From the NCBI GenBank assembly GCA_963728145.1, contig CAVSJA010000009.1, positions 124,001-188,000 on the forward strand: DNA of 64,000 nucleotides, read 5' to 3'. Below the pieces are notes generated by a model that made no database searches, was not told where the DNA came from, and was given only the letters and a program-made list of their open reading frames with translations. Origin of the DNA: CAVSJA01 sp963728145 (GTDB lineage: Bacteria; Bacteroidota; Bacteroidia; Chitinophagales; Chitinophagaceae). The position numbers were made by a program, and so were the translations under genes. Positions 44,196 through 54,300 of the stretch are shown here, piece by piece (the stretch's first letter is position 1; each line of letters starts with the position of its first letter).

Positions 44196-47100
44196 TTAAA
44201 TTTTATTAAATTGAATAGGTATATGAATTTTCATCTTACAGCCCTTTCCCGGAGCGGTAACTATATTAACTTCTCCATTAAACAATTCAGCACGGCTGGA
44301 AATATTCGAAAGACCCAATCCCTTCTTTCCTTTCACATTGTCCAAATTGAACCCCTTTCCATCATCACTGATCGAAAGATCAACCGCATTTTCTTCCATC
44401 ACCAGTTCTATAATAAGGTTGCGTGCTTCCGCGTGCTTCAACACATTATTCGCCTGTTCCTGCGCAATCCGGAACAGCGTGATTTTTTGCTGCTCACTCA
44501 GCACCTGGTCAATTGGACCCTGGTGATAAAATTCAATGGATAATTTCTTGGTGGCTCTTAGACTTTCAGCGAGGTCATTGATAGATTCAACCAAACCAAG
44601 ATCATCAATGCTTGAGGGTACAAGCGAACGAGAGATCGTTCTGATCTCATTGATTGCATCAAGAATGTTCGATGAACTTCGATCAATGAGGCCAATTCGC
44701 TCCGCTTCATCATTCTTGGCCAGTTCCAGGTATAATCTAGCCGTAGACAATATCTGGTTTACATTGTCATGAAGCTCTTTGCCAATCTCAGCTCTTTCTT
44801 TTTCCTGTGTTTCCACCATTGCCTTGGCCACCAGCTTCTGTTTATCGATCTCCTGTCTGAGGAGGGTTTTTTCCATTTCTTTTTTCTCGGTAATGTCCTG
44901 CATCGATCCGATCATTCTGGTGATCTTTCCATGCTGATCGTATATAAAGAACCCACGGTCATGCACCAGCGCATAGGAGCCATCCGCTTTCTGGAAATGA
45001 TATTCATCTTCCCAGATTTGAACATTGTTTGAACCAATGAATTTGTAGAGATCCCCAAGCACTCTTGGCCGATCAGCCGGGTGAATCCTGGATTCCCATT
45101 CCGAATCGACATTGTTATATCCGGGTCGATAACCAAAAAGTGTATAGAATCCTTCTCCGAAATAAATGGTCTTGTTCACCATATCCCAATCCCAAATCGC
45201 ATCATTGGTCGCTTTCGTAGCAAGCAGGTAACGCTCGTTACTCAACTTGATCATCGCTTCAGATTTCTTATTTTCTATAATGATGCGTAAAAGATTTACT
45301 ACCCTGTCCAACACTTCCTGCTCAAATGCGGAAGGTTTTTTCGGATAAGGATAATAGGCAGCAATAGTTGCCAGAACCTCATTTGAGGCGCTTAATATGG
45401 GAAATGACCAGCATGCGCGGAAATTTAGCTGGCGTGCAACTTCTTCAGCTCCCGCCCAAAGTGGATCGGTCAGGACATCCGAAACAATTACATTTTCACG
45501 ACGGTACATCGCCGTTCCACAAGAGCCGGTTGCGGGCCCGATTTGCAATCCATCAACGCATTTCACAAATTCAGGTGGCAATGATGGACCAGATAAATGA
45601 CGTATGGTTTTTCTATCTTCTTCAAGTGTAACTACCGAACAACGCATCCCCGGGAATAATTTTTCAATTCCTTCAAGGAAATAATTCACCGTCACGTGCA
45701 GCATCACCGATGGACGTGCATTGATCTCCAATACTTGTTTCTCAAGATTCAACAGGGTTTCCTGTTTCTTTCTTTGAGTAATATTTCTTAGATAAATAAA
45801 GAGACCCTGCATGGAAGGATATGCGCTGGTCTCAAACCAGATATTCTGCTTTTCAAAATAGTGTTCCTTCACCAATGTTTCATTCTTTTGCATTGCAGCA
45901 ATGAATTCTTCATAGATATCGGCAGCCAATAATTCAGGAAACACTTCAATCATATTTCTTCCGATCGCATCCATGGCCCTGATACCTGTATAATTTTCAA
46001 AGACCTGATTCCATAAAATGATATTGAAATCCTTATCCAACGCGATAAATCCGTCGGTAATACTATCGAGTATTCCCGTTATGCGATCAGAATATTCACG
46101 CAATTGTTGCTCATTGCGGATAAGTTCAAGGTCTGCAGTTTTCTTTTCGGTAATATCAATGAACGAACACACGACCGCATCCGGAGCGATCTTCTGTTCA
46201 GAATAAAAAATAGGTTCTGTGTTGATCGAGAGCCAAAGTAGCGACCCGTCTTGCCTATGGCGTCCCAACACCACATTCTCAAAGGACTGACCAGTTTGCA
46301 ATGTAATTACCGCGGGTTGCTGCTCCAGGGGGAATGGCGTACCATCGTCATGAATTCCATTCCATTGTTGAATCGAATCACGATAATTAATCAGTTCCTC
46401 CTTAGATATCTCCAATATTTTCTCTGCACTTGTATTAGACGCTATGACATCTCCGTTGCGTGCCTGCACAATGATTCCTTCGCCCAATGCATTTACAACC
46501 GAGCGATAACGCTCCTCACTGATTCGTAGCGCATCTTCAGATTTGCGTCTATCCGTAATATCTCTATGTATTCCTGCAAGGCCAATTGCCTCGCCAATTT
46601 CATTCTTAACAATAGAAAGCGAAGTATTCAGGTAAATTCGTTTCCCATCATTCCTGTCAACATAAGTGTCTCCAGACCAACTTCCTTTCACAAATATTTC
46701 CTTCAACACTTCGTCTTTTGTGATTCCGATGTATTGATGGTTGAGAACAGTGTTAGAGGATTTACCAATCACACTTTCTTTCGAAATGCCATAAATATTT
46801 TCAGCCCCCTTATTCCAGGAAACTATATTAAACTGAAGGTCTGTTGAAATGATGGCTTCAGAGATATCACGCATCACCTGTGCCTGGTAACTGACCTTCT
46901 CTTCAGCTAACTTTCTATCATGAATATCAATCACCGATCCTATATACCCCAGGAAATTTCCATCTTCAAGGAAACGTGGCGTACTTTGATCAAGTACCCA
47001 ACGAAATTCGCCTGAATGATGGCGGAATCGATATTCCTGTCTAATTGGCGTTCTTGTAGCAAATGCTTCGTTGTACTGGTGCACCGCTTTAGCCAGATCA

Positions 47101-49553
47101 TCTGCATGCACCAATTGCGTCCAGACGTTACTTGTTGCTTCTTCGAAACTAATACCTGTAAATGAGAGCCAACGTTCATTCACATAAGTAATACGATCAA
47201 ACTCATCTGTTACCCAGATCTTCACAGGCGCACTGTCAGCAAACTGCCGGAAGCGATGCTCACTTTCCTTTAATACTGTTTCAGCATGTTTGCTCTTGCT
47301 TACGTCTGTGAAATAAATAATGATTGATTTGATCCAGGGATTCTTAAGCGAATTATGTCCCCTGACCATCATCCACAAGTATTCTCCGGTCTTTTTCCGA
47401 ACACGCACCTCAACATATTCCTGCTCCCCGCTGGATTCAACCAGAGACATGAATTTAGATTTTGCTATTTCAATATCCTCGGAATGGACAAAGTCCAGGC
47501 AATGTTTCCCTAATACTTCATACTTCTCATAACCCAAAACATGACTTACAGCAGGTGTTGCATAAGTAATAAATCCTTTCTTATCCGCAACTACAGTACC
47601 GTCGAGTGAATCACCGATCAGGGATTTGAAGAAATGCTCACTTCTTATCAATTCCTGCTGAGCATCACGAATAGCAGTTATATCTTTCCCGATACAGAAA
47701 TAACCGATGGGATTGCTCTCTTCATCTTTGAGTCGGTTCCAGGTGATCAGGATATGCGTAGTAAGGCCAGCCTTGCTAACAAAAGATGCCTCACCTTTCC
47801 AAATTCCTTTCTGGTTTACTTCCTTTATGATTTGATCCGGGGAGATGTCATCATTATACTTGAGAATTACAGATTCAGCAAAGGATTTTCCAATCGCCTG
47901 GATTGCTTTAATACCGTAGATCTCTTCCGCTGCTTTATTCCAGGTACAAACACAAAGGTCATTATCCTGAGATATGATTATGTCGGTTGCATTATAGACC
48001 AGGTTGACAAGTCTCCAAATATTCTTCTCACTTTCTTTTTCTGCGGTAATGTCCCTCTGGGTGCCCCAGATACGCATCAACTTCTCATTCTCTATTATCC
48101 CTATAAGATTATTCAGGAAGAATTTTTCGGTTCCCTCTTTATCTTTTTCATGAGATTCAGCATTGAGTAAACGGAATCCTGATTGAATAAATGACTCAAA
48201 GAAGATTTTGTTCTTTGCGTCTTCGACAGGCATTAAATTCTTCAGCCTGATCCCCGCAAGATCTTTTGCATATTCAAAACCATACATCTGCGCGAATGCA
48301 TCGTTGCATTCACCCAGGTAGCCGGTTTTAAAATAATGCTCAAGTATTTCTTCAGCAGGAAGATGAATGGAAATCGGTTCCGGTGTTTCAAAGCGCCAGA
48401 TACCTTCTGAGCTTTGTTGGATAAATGCAGTATATCTTTCCTCTACAGCCTTCAATAATTCGACAGAATTATTGAGATCAACGTGGGTTTCTTTGATATG
48501 TTCATTCCTTTGGTCAATTGCCAGTTCGACCAGTTTACGTTCAGTGATATCCGTGATCCGTTGTATGAATCCTCTTGGGGAATGATCTGAATGAAATAAG
48601 GGCGAAACCTTTGAGGTGAACCATTTTTGTTCTTTGCCAATCAACATTGAAAAATCCCTTATGGAAATTGAATTGGTAAGAAGGGATTGCTGAAAGTCTT
48701 TTATGATGGGATGGATAAATTCCTGTTGACCGGAAAATGCTTCTTCGATTGTTTTACCCAAAAATCCGATAGGCATCAGTTCAAGAAGGGATTCGTCCTT
48801 GCACCAAAATTTTTTGTAACGCATTTCGGCATCAAACTCGAAAACAATCTCATCCGGTGAAGAAATGATACGATCAAGTTGTGACTCCAATGTCTGTTCA
48901 CCAACTTCCACAATTGTGATCAATTGTAATTCTTCATCAGCAATTTCAGTTATGCTGCTGTTTAATTGAAGATTAATGAAGTCTTTTCCACCTTCGGGCT
49001 TATATCTTATTTCTTGTTGAATGTTTCCTTCTTCAGAATTAAATCCTTTAAAAATCTCTTTAAGGGGCTGATGAAGAAGTTTTTCCTCTTTTAATTTTAA
49101 TAAAGCGATTGCGGCTGCATTTGAATAGATGATTCTATTGAAATGATTCGCAATCAAGACAGCCTGGGGATGCGCTCCAAATAATTTTTCAGGCTTAAAG
49201 GATTCGTTGAACGAAGGATGATGAGCAACCCAATTGTATAGGCTTGTAGCAGGTGTACCATTCTTTTGCGCATCGATATAGAAAGAAAGCCTTGTTTTCC
49301 CGTTCCCTTTGAGATGTAAATGAACAGGTTCCAGGGAACAGAGTATATCTGCCAGCTTATTTGAATCGGTGATTTGAAAAAAAGTGTGGACTGATTCTCC
49401 TTTGAGTTCTGCGGTATCCTTGCCGAGGAGATCGAGCAGGCTCTTACATGCAAACAAAATGGTTCCATTCCCATCAGTCCTCATATTTAAGGATGCATGG
49501 AGATTGGACTCAGGATTGGATTTTCTCAAAGGCTTGTCCATAAGGGGTTTCAA
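44196..49553 (-). CDS. Multi-PAS/GAF sensor histidine kinase, 1785 aa
   Basis: 1785 residues; the start may also be the ATG four codons in. No signal peptide or membrane segment is visible, so it looks cytosolic. I count about eleven PAS domains, most ending with an iTDiTERK/DITEKK-type linker, at roughly 20-130, 125-215, 226-345, 370-510, 515-635, 640-760, 768-885, 895-1010, 1020-1140, 1150-1260 and 1430-1550. A GAF domain lies at about 1275-1420. The C terminus is a NarX-type (HisKA_3) kinase with phospho-His1595 in ELHDNVNQ and an ATPase domain with DDGKGF and GLGLSNI. It senses unknown small ligands or redox state and phosphorylates the adjacent NarL-type regulator. Confidence 0.92.
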   Translation of the reverse strand: MKPLMDKPLRKSNPESNLHASLNMRTDGNGTILFACKSLLDLLGKDTAELKGESVHTFFQITDSNKLADILCSLEPVHLHLKGNGKTRLSFYIDAQKNGTPATSLYNWVAHHPSFNESFKPEKLFGAHPQAVLIANHFNRIIYSNAAAIALLKLKEEKLLHQPLKEIFKGFNSEEGNIQQEIRYKPEGGKDFINLQLNSSITEIADEELQLITIVEVGEQTLESQLDRIISSPDEIVFEFDAEMRYKKFWCKDESLLELMPIGFLGKTIEEAFSGQQEFIHPIIKDFQQSLLTNSISIRDFSMLIGKEQKWFTSKVSPLFHSDHSPRGFIQRITDITERKLVELAIDQRNEHIKETHVDLNNSVELLKAVEERYTAFIQQSSEGIWRFETPEPISIHLPAEEILEHYFKTGYLGECNDAFAQMYGFEYAKDLAGIRLKNLMPVEDAKNKIFFESFIQSGFRLLNAESHEKDKEGTEKFFLNNLIGIIENEKLMRIWGTQRDITAEKESEKNIWRLVNLVYNATDIIISQDNDLCVCTWNKAAEEIYGIKAIQAIGKSFAESVILKYNDDISPDQIIKEVNQKGIWKGEASFVSKAGLTTHILITWNRLKDEESNPIGYFCIGKDITAIRDAQQELIRSEHFFKSLIGDSLDGTVVADKKGFITYATPAVSHVLGYEKYEVLGKHCLDFVHSEDIEIAKSKFMSLVESSGEQEYVEVRVRKKTGEYLWMMVRGHNSLKNPWIKSIIIYFTDVSKSKHAETVLKESEHRFRQFADSAPVKIWVTDEFDRITYVNERWLSFTGISFEEATSNVWTQLVHADDLAKAVHQYNEAFATRTPIRQEYRFRHHSGEFRWVLDQSTPRFLEDGNFLGYIGSVIDIHDRKLAEEKVSYQAQVMRDISEAIISTDLQFNIVSWNKGAENIYGISKESVIGKSSNTVLNHQYIGITKDEVLKEIFVKGSWSGDTYVDRNDGKRIYLNTSLSIVKNEIGEAIGLAGIHRDITDRRKSEDALRISEERYRSVVNALGEGIIVQARNGDVIASNTSAEKILEISKEELINYRDSIQQWNGIHDDGTPFPLEQQPAVITLQTGQSFENVVLGRHRQDGSLLWLSINTEPIFYSEQKIAPDAVVCSFIDITEKKTADLELIRNEQQLREYSDRITGILDSITDGFIALDKDFNIILWNQVFENYTGIRAMDAIGRNMIEVFPELLAADIYEEFIAAMQKNETLVKEHYFEKQNIWFETSAYPSMQGLFIYLRNITQRKKQETLLNLEKQVLEINARPSVMLHVTVNYFLEGIEKLFPGMRCSVVTLEEDRKTIRHLSGPSLPPEFVKCVDGLQIGPATGSCGTAMYRRENVIVSDVLTDPLWAGAEEVARQLNFRACWSFPILSASNEVLATIAAYYPYPKKPSAFEQEVLDRVVNLLRIIIENKKSEAMIKLSNERYLLATKATNDAIWDWDMVNKTIYFGEGFYTLFGYRPGYNNVDSEWESRIHPADRPRVLGDLYKFIGSNNVQIWEDEYHFQKADGSYALVHDRGFFIYDQHGKITRMIGSMQDITEKKEMEKTLLRQEIDKQKLVAKAMVETQEKERAEIGKELHDNVNQILSTARLYLELAKNDEAERIGLIDRSSSNILDAINEIRTISRSLVPSSIDDLGLVESINDLAESLRATKKLSIEFYHQGPIDQVLSEQQKITLFRIAQEQANNVLKHAEARNLIIELVMEENAVDLSISDDGKGFNLDNVKGKKGLGLSNISSRAELFNGEVNIVTAPGKGCKMKIHIPIQFNKI

Positions 49554-49687
49554 CGGGCAAGTCTTTCCCCCGATCGTTAGTTTTTGGTCGATTTAATCGA
49601 AGAGGAAATACTTGCCCAATACTAACGAATATGGGCATACACGCTTATTGCCTAACCGTAATTTTTGCTGTTTTTAAGGGTTTCTCT

Positions 49688-51043
49688 TTACTGCGGGGTC
49701 TTAACTGCGTACTGGAGCCAGGGTCCGAGCATACCACAATTCCTGATCTCGTCATCGATCATGATGTAGTAGCTTGGAACTTTTGAAGTAAACCATTTTT
49801 CCAATGACTGGTTTTTCTTGATTTCCAGGGCTCTCTGCGCTATTCGGTTATAATCGTCTTTGAGGTTTTCGCGATGCGGGTCTGTTCTTGATTTGAGGTA
49901 AACGATGCGAACCCCCTTTTTCTGCCTTTCATCTGAAAACAGGGTAGGCTTTGAGTATTCTCCTGGTTTCATCTTATCGAGCATGAGTACCATGTCCTTA
50001 TCGAGCTGGTCAATAGTAAGATAAGTTCCATTTTGCCCCTGGCGGCAGCCACCAGTAAACCTCGCATTTTCGTCTTCACTGAACTTTGAAGCAGCTTCAC
50101 CAAATGTTATCGAACCAGCGATCAGCCTTGATCGTACTGTATCAAGCTTGAAAACTGCGGTATTAATTTCTGTTTCGGTGATTTTCGGGATCCGGAGAAT
50201 ATGACGAACGATTGCATCATCACCAGCACGGCTAACCATCTGAATAATATGATAACCGAACTTGGATTTGAAAACCGGAGAAACTTGTTTTTCCTTCAAT
50301 CGGAATGCATTGGATACAAATGCCGGGTCGAATGCTTTTTCAGTCCGGTTTAACGCATACTGTCCGCTATTTTCTTTCGCAGCAGGATCATCGGAATAGA
50401 GTCGGGCCAAAGTTTCTATTCTTGATTCACCGCTTTCAATCTGTCTTTTGTAATCGGCCAATTCGTCCATTGAGAGCTTTTCGAAATCCCTGGCAGCTTT
50501 CGGATAGACGACAATTTCGCAAACTTCAACCTCAGATTCATAAAAAGGCAGACTATCCTTGGGGATCTTTTCCCAATATGCTTTTACTTCCTGAGGCGTG
50601 ATACGAACAGATTCAACGATCCTATCCCGCATACGTTTTGCCAATTCTCTTTCCTTGAATGATTGGCGGAAATCTTCTTTGATCTGGTAAATTGTTCTTC
50701 CTGCTACTTCTTCAAGCGCTTCTTTCGAACCATACTGCTGAATAAATCCACGGATCTGGTTATCCAACAATGCATCAATCTCTTCATCACCAACCAGGAT
50801 AGAATCTTTTTCTGCCTGTAATACCAATGCTTTCAATGTGAGGATCTGTTCCATTATATAACACTCAGAATTATCAGGAACCGGCTCGCCTCTTCTCTTG
50901 CGATCCATAATCTCGTTGAATACATCGGATTTCAAGATGATCTTGTCTCCAACAATTCCTACGATTTTATCAGCTACAACTTTTTGTTGCGAAAAGCCAG
51001 AATAGGCAGTTATAAGGAGTATTAGAGTAAATATCTTTTTCAT
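49688..51043 (-). CDS. SurA-like periplasmic chaperone/peptidylprolyl isomerase
   Basis: 451 residues with a signal peptide (1-18, SGFSQ). After IVGIVGDKIILKSDV, the SurA N-terminal block, come a long helical chaperone region and two parvulin-like domains (near 170-275 and 278-385). SurA-type proteins carry unfolded outer-membrane proteins across the periplasm. The downstream end has a C-terminal segment with two Cys. It appears monocistronic, with a TATTTTTG box 18 bp upstream, distinct from the infB operon terminator. Confidence 0.88.
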   Translation of the reverse strand: MKKIFTLILLITAYSGFSQQKVVADKIVGIVGDKIILKSDVFNEIMDRKRRGEPVPDNSECYIMEQILTLKALVLQAEKDSILVGDEEIDALLDNQIRGFIQQYGSKEALEEVAGRTIYQIKEDFRQSFKERELAKRMRDRIVESVRITPQEVKAYWEKIPKDSLPFYESEVEVCEIVVYPKAARDFEKLSMDELADYKRQIESGESRIETLARLYSDDPAAKENSGQYALNRTEKAFDPAFVSNAFRLKEKQVSPVFKSKFGYHIIQMVSRAGDDAIVRHILRIPKITETEINTAVFKLDTVRSRLIAGSITFGEAASKFSEDENARFTGGCRQGQNGTYLTIDQLDKDMVLMLDKMKPGEYSKPTLFSDERQKKGVRIVYLKSRTDPHRENLKDDYNRIAQRALEIKKNQSLEKWFTSKVPSYYIMIDDEIRNCGMLGPWLQYAVKTPQ

Positions 51044-51061
51044 GAATCACGTGCTAGGGAT

Positions 51062-51069
51062 CAAAAATA
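51062..51069 (-). promoter_or_regulatory. -7 promoter box (TATTTTTG) for the surA-like gene
   Basis: Matches TAnnTTTG on the minus strand, 18 bp from the ATG. Confidence 0.45.
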
Positions 51070-51139
51070 GTTTTTCGTTTTAGGGAGAGGCGGTTATGGT
51101 ACCTTATTTAACAAAGTTTTGCGGGGTGGGTGAAATCCA

Positions 51140-51265
51140 GTACAACAGAAGAACAGATGAACAAGGAATATCCAATCTTCATCGGATGGATCGTTATCCA
51201 ATATTAAAGGAAGACCCGTCCGATCTAAATTGGATATTCCTTGTTCATCTGTTCTTCTGTTGTAC
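51140..51265 (-). repeat. Perfect 37-bp inverted repeat after infB
   Basis: Arms 51140-51176 and 51229-51265 are exact reverse complements containing CAACAGAAGAACAGATGAAC. The 52-nt loop has a smaller ATCGGATGG-type palindrome. It lies 30 bp after the infB stop and likely acts as a processing or termination structure for the rimP-nusA-infB transcript. The GAACAGATGAAC word also occurs near 29.5 kb. Confidence 0.75.
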
Positions 51266-51295
51266 TCACAAGCCCGGCCGCTGCACATCAGCTTC

Positions 51296-54225
51296 TTATA
51301 ATGTACGCTTTACTTCCTCCTCTTCAAATGCCTCCACAATATCACCCACTTTAATATCATTAAAATTCTTAACGGTCAGACCGCATTCCATACCTGAAGC
51401 CACTTCTTTCACATCGTCTTTGAAGCGTTTCAGTGAACCAAGTTCGCCGCTCTTGCCTTCACCCGTGGGATATTCCACGATACCATCGCGGATCACGCGG
51501 ATCTTGGAATTACGCAGGATCTTTCCATCCAACACATAACAACCGGCAACAGTGGCTTTATCGAACTTGAATACATTGCGCACTTCCACATTCGCAACGA
51601 TCTTTTCCTGGATCTTTGGTTCAAGCATACCTTCCATCGCGCTCTTGATCTCTTCGATCGCGTTATAGATAATTGAGTAAAGTTTGATTTCCACGCCTTC
51701 ATTTTCTGCAAGCTTATTGGCCTGAGTTGAAGGACGAACGTTAAATCCAACGATGATCGCATCAGAAGCAGTTGCCAGCAGTACATCACTTTCAGTGATC
51801 GCACCAACAGCTTTATGTACAACACTCACAGCAATTTCTTCGTGTAGATAATTTCTGTAATGAGTCACTCAATGCTTCAACAGATCCATCCACGTCACCT
51901 TTAATGATCAGATTCAGTTGTTTGAAGTTACCAAGTGCCAGACGACGACCGATTTCATCGAGCGTGATATGTTTCTTGGTACGAATACCTTGTTCACGCA
52001 GGATCTGTGCACGGCGGTTTGCAACTTCTTTCGCTTCAGCTTCATCTTCATAAACCTTGAATTTTTCACCAGCCTGTGGAGCACCATTCAAACCAAGAAT
52101 TAAAACCGGTGTTGATGGCGGTGCTTCATCTTACGTTCTTATTCCGCTCATTGAACATTGCTTTCACCCGACCATAATGCTGACCCGATACAACAAGATC
52201 TCCCTGTTTCAATGTTCCATTCTGAACCAGAACAGTTGCAACATATCCACGGCCCTTATCCAAGTGTAGCTTCAATGATGGTACCGCTTGCTTCCTTTTC
52301 TGGATTTGCTTTCAGATCCAGCAATTCAGCTTCAAGCAATATTTTTTCAAGAAGCAAATCAACATTCAGTCCTTGTTTGGCACTCAATTCCTGGCTTTGG
52401 AATTTACCACCCCATTCTTCCACCAGATAGATTCATCTGGCTAGTTGTTCATATATTTTCTGCGGATTAGCTCCGTCTTTATCAATCTTATTGATTGCAA
52501 AGATCATTGGAACACCTGCGGCCTGCGCGTGGCTGATCGCTTCTTTTGTTTGAGGCATCACTGCATCATCGGCAGCAATTACAATCACCGCGATATCGGT
52601 TACCTTGGCACCACGGGCACGCATGGCCGTAAATGCTTCGTGACCCGGTGTATCAAGGAAGGTGATGTGTTTGCCATTCTTGTAGTGTTACTTCATAAGC
52701 ACCAATGTGCTGGGTGATACCACCCGCTTCACCGGCAACCACATTTGCACTTCGGATATAGTCCAGCAAAGATGTCTTACCATGGTCAACGTGACCCATG
52801 ATGGTAACGATTGGTGCACGTGGACGAGAGATCTTCATCCTCATCTTCTTCCTCTTCCTCCTCCATTTCCATTTGCTTTTCCATGTCGATGAATTCAACA
52901 TCAAAACCAAATTCACTTGCTACCAGTTCAATTACTTCAGCATCCAAACGCTGGTTGATGGACACCATCAATACCAAGGCTCATACATTTACTGATAACA
53001 TCCGCAAAGCTTACATCCATCAGGTTGGCCAGTTCGCTAACGCTAATGAATTCTGTAACCTGGAGTTTGTTATCCTGTACCTCTTCACCACTGGCATGTT
53101 CAGCCATGCCTTGTCACTTTCTCTCGACGATATTTCGCTTTCAGGCTCTTACCTCGACCACCGGCACCTGCAAGTTTGGCCTGTGTTTCGCGAATCTTTT
53201 CCTGTATTTCTTTTTCGTCGATCTCTTTTACTTCACGAGTATGTGGATGTCTTCCACGTCCGCCACCACCACCGCCTGGTCCACGACGGAATCCACCACC
53301 CTGGCCTGGTCCTTGTCCGGGGCCACGTCCCGGTCCACCTTGTCCCGGGCCACGCTGATCACCATCTTTTCTCTTGAATAATTCAACGCGCTCTCTTTGA
53401 GGTTTGAATGATTCCTTCTTTTCAATAGGAATTCTTTTGCGCTTTCTTTTCTCATCGGCTCCGGCTCCCGCACCAGCCCCGCCTCCGGGCGGCGCTTGCT
53501 GAGCTTTGGCGCGAATCTCTGCTTCAGATGGCAATTGTATCTTACCTAGGATCTTTGGTCCTTCTAGTTTTTCTGCCTTGATATTTTCAATAACTGGTTG
53601 CTCTTCCTTAGTTTCTTCCGGCGGTCGCAGCTACAGCTGGAGTTTCTTTCACTGGCTCAACTTCCTCTTCAACTGGTTTAGCTTTCTTACCCTTTGCTTT
53701 TGGCTTCTCAGCAACAGGTTCTGCTTTTTCTTCTTTAGCAGGCTTTGCACCTTTCTTCGGTCTTGTCGAAGAGTCAATAGTTGAGAGATCGATCTTGTCT
53801 ACGACCTTCGGACCTTCCAGTTCAGGCGCTTCAACTTTTGTCACTTCGGGCACAACGACTGGTGGTTCTTCAACTTTCTTTGGTTCTTCTACTTTAACTA
53901 CAACAACCGGTTCTGGTTTTTCTTCTTCGACTTTCTCGACTTTCTTTGGTGTTTCTTTCTTAAAAACAACAGCTTCTTCTTCTTTCTTCTTCTTCGCTTC
54001 AACACTTCCTTTTGGTAAGTCGATCTGATCGCTTTTTAGCTTGGCCACTTTATCTCCCTGGAATTCCAGTTGCAAAGCGCGGTACATGTCCTCGCTAAGC
54101 TTGGAAGTCGGTTTAAGGTCGTCTTTATGAAAACCTTTTCCTTCCAGGAAATAAATTAAGGTATCCTGGCCAACGTTAAATTCCTTGGCTGCTGCTAAAA
54201 GGCGCGGTAGTTTTAATTCTGCCAT
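51296..54225 (-). CDS. infB: Translation initiation factor IF-2, frame broken about ten times
   Basis: IF-2 brings initiator tRNA to the ribosome and is normally essential. The order of blocks is complete: N-terminal helical domain (MAELKLPRLLAAAKEF), an acidic/Lys-rich linker, a Gly/Arg-rich stretch, the second N domain (VSELANLMDVSFADV), the G domain with GHVDHGKTS (near 52774-52800), DTPGHEAFTAMRARG and INKID, and domains II-IV to the C terminus. The frame shifts at about 53619, 53108, 52969, 52827, 52679, 52439/52430, 52261, 52131 and 51842. Nearly all are one extra base in coding sense; one (52439) is a loss. With these repaired the protein is continuous at about 970 residues. Unchanged residue conservation argues against an old pseudogene; sequencing error is likeliest. 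Third gene of the rimP-nusA-infB operon. Confidence 0.9.
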
Positions 54226-54300
54226 ATGGTTTTTACCCTGGTCCCTGAAAGGGTATCTTTTTAAACAGTCTTTATGCGAACCCCATCAGGTATTGGGATT

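Noticed and set aside
51842..53619. Programmed frameshifting at a common slippery site in infB
   Set aside because: I compared the bases around the nine shifts and found no shared slippery heptamer or stop-codon context; only a weak bias in the following codon. Kept as a finding but not claimed as programmed.
53795..54028. Low-complexity frames opposite infB
   Set aside because: Ser/Thr-rich shadow of the Lys/Glu-rich IF-2 linker on the other strand.
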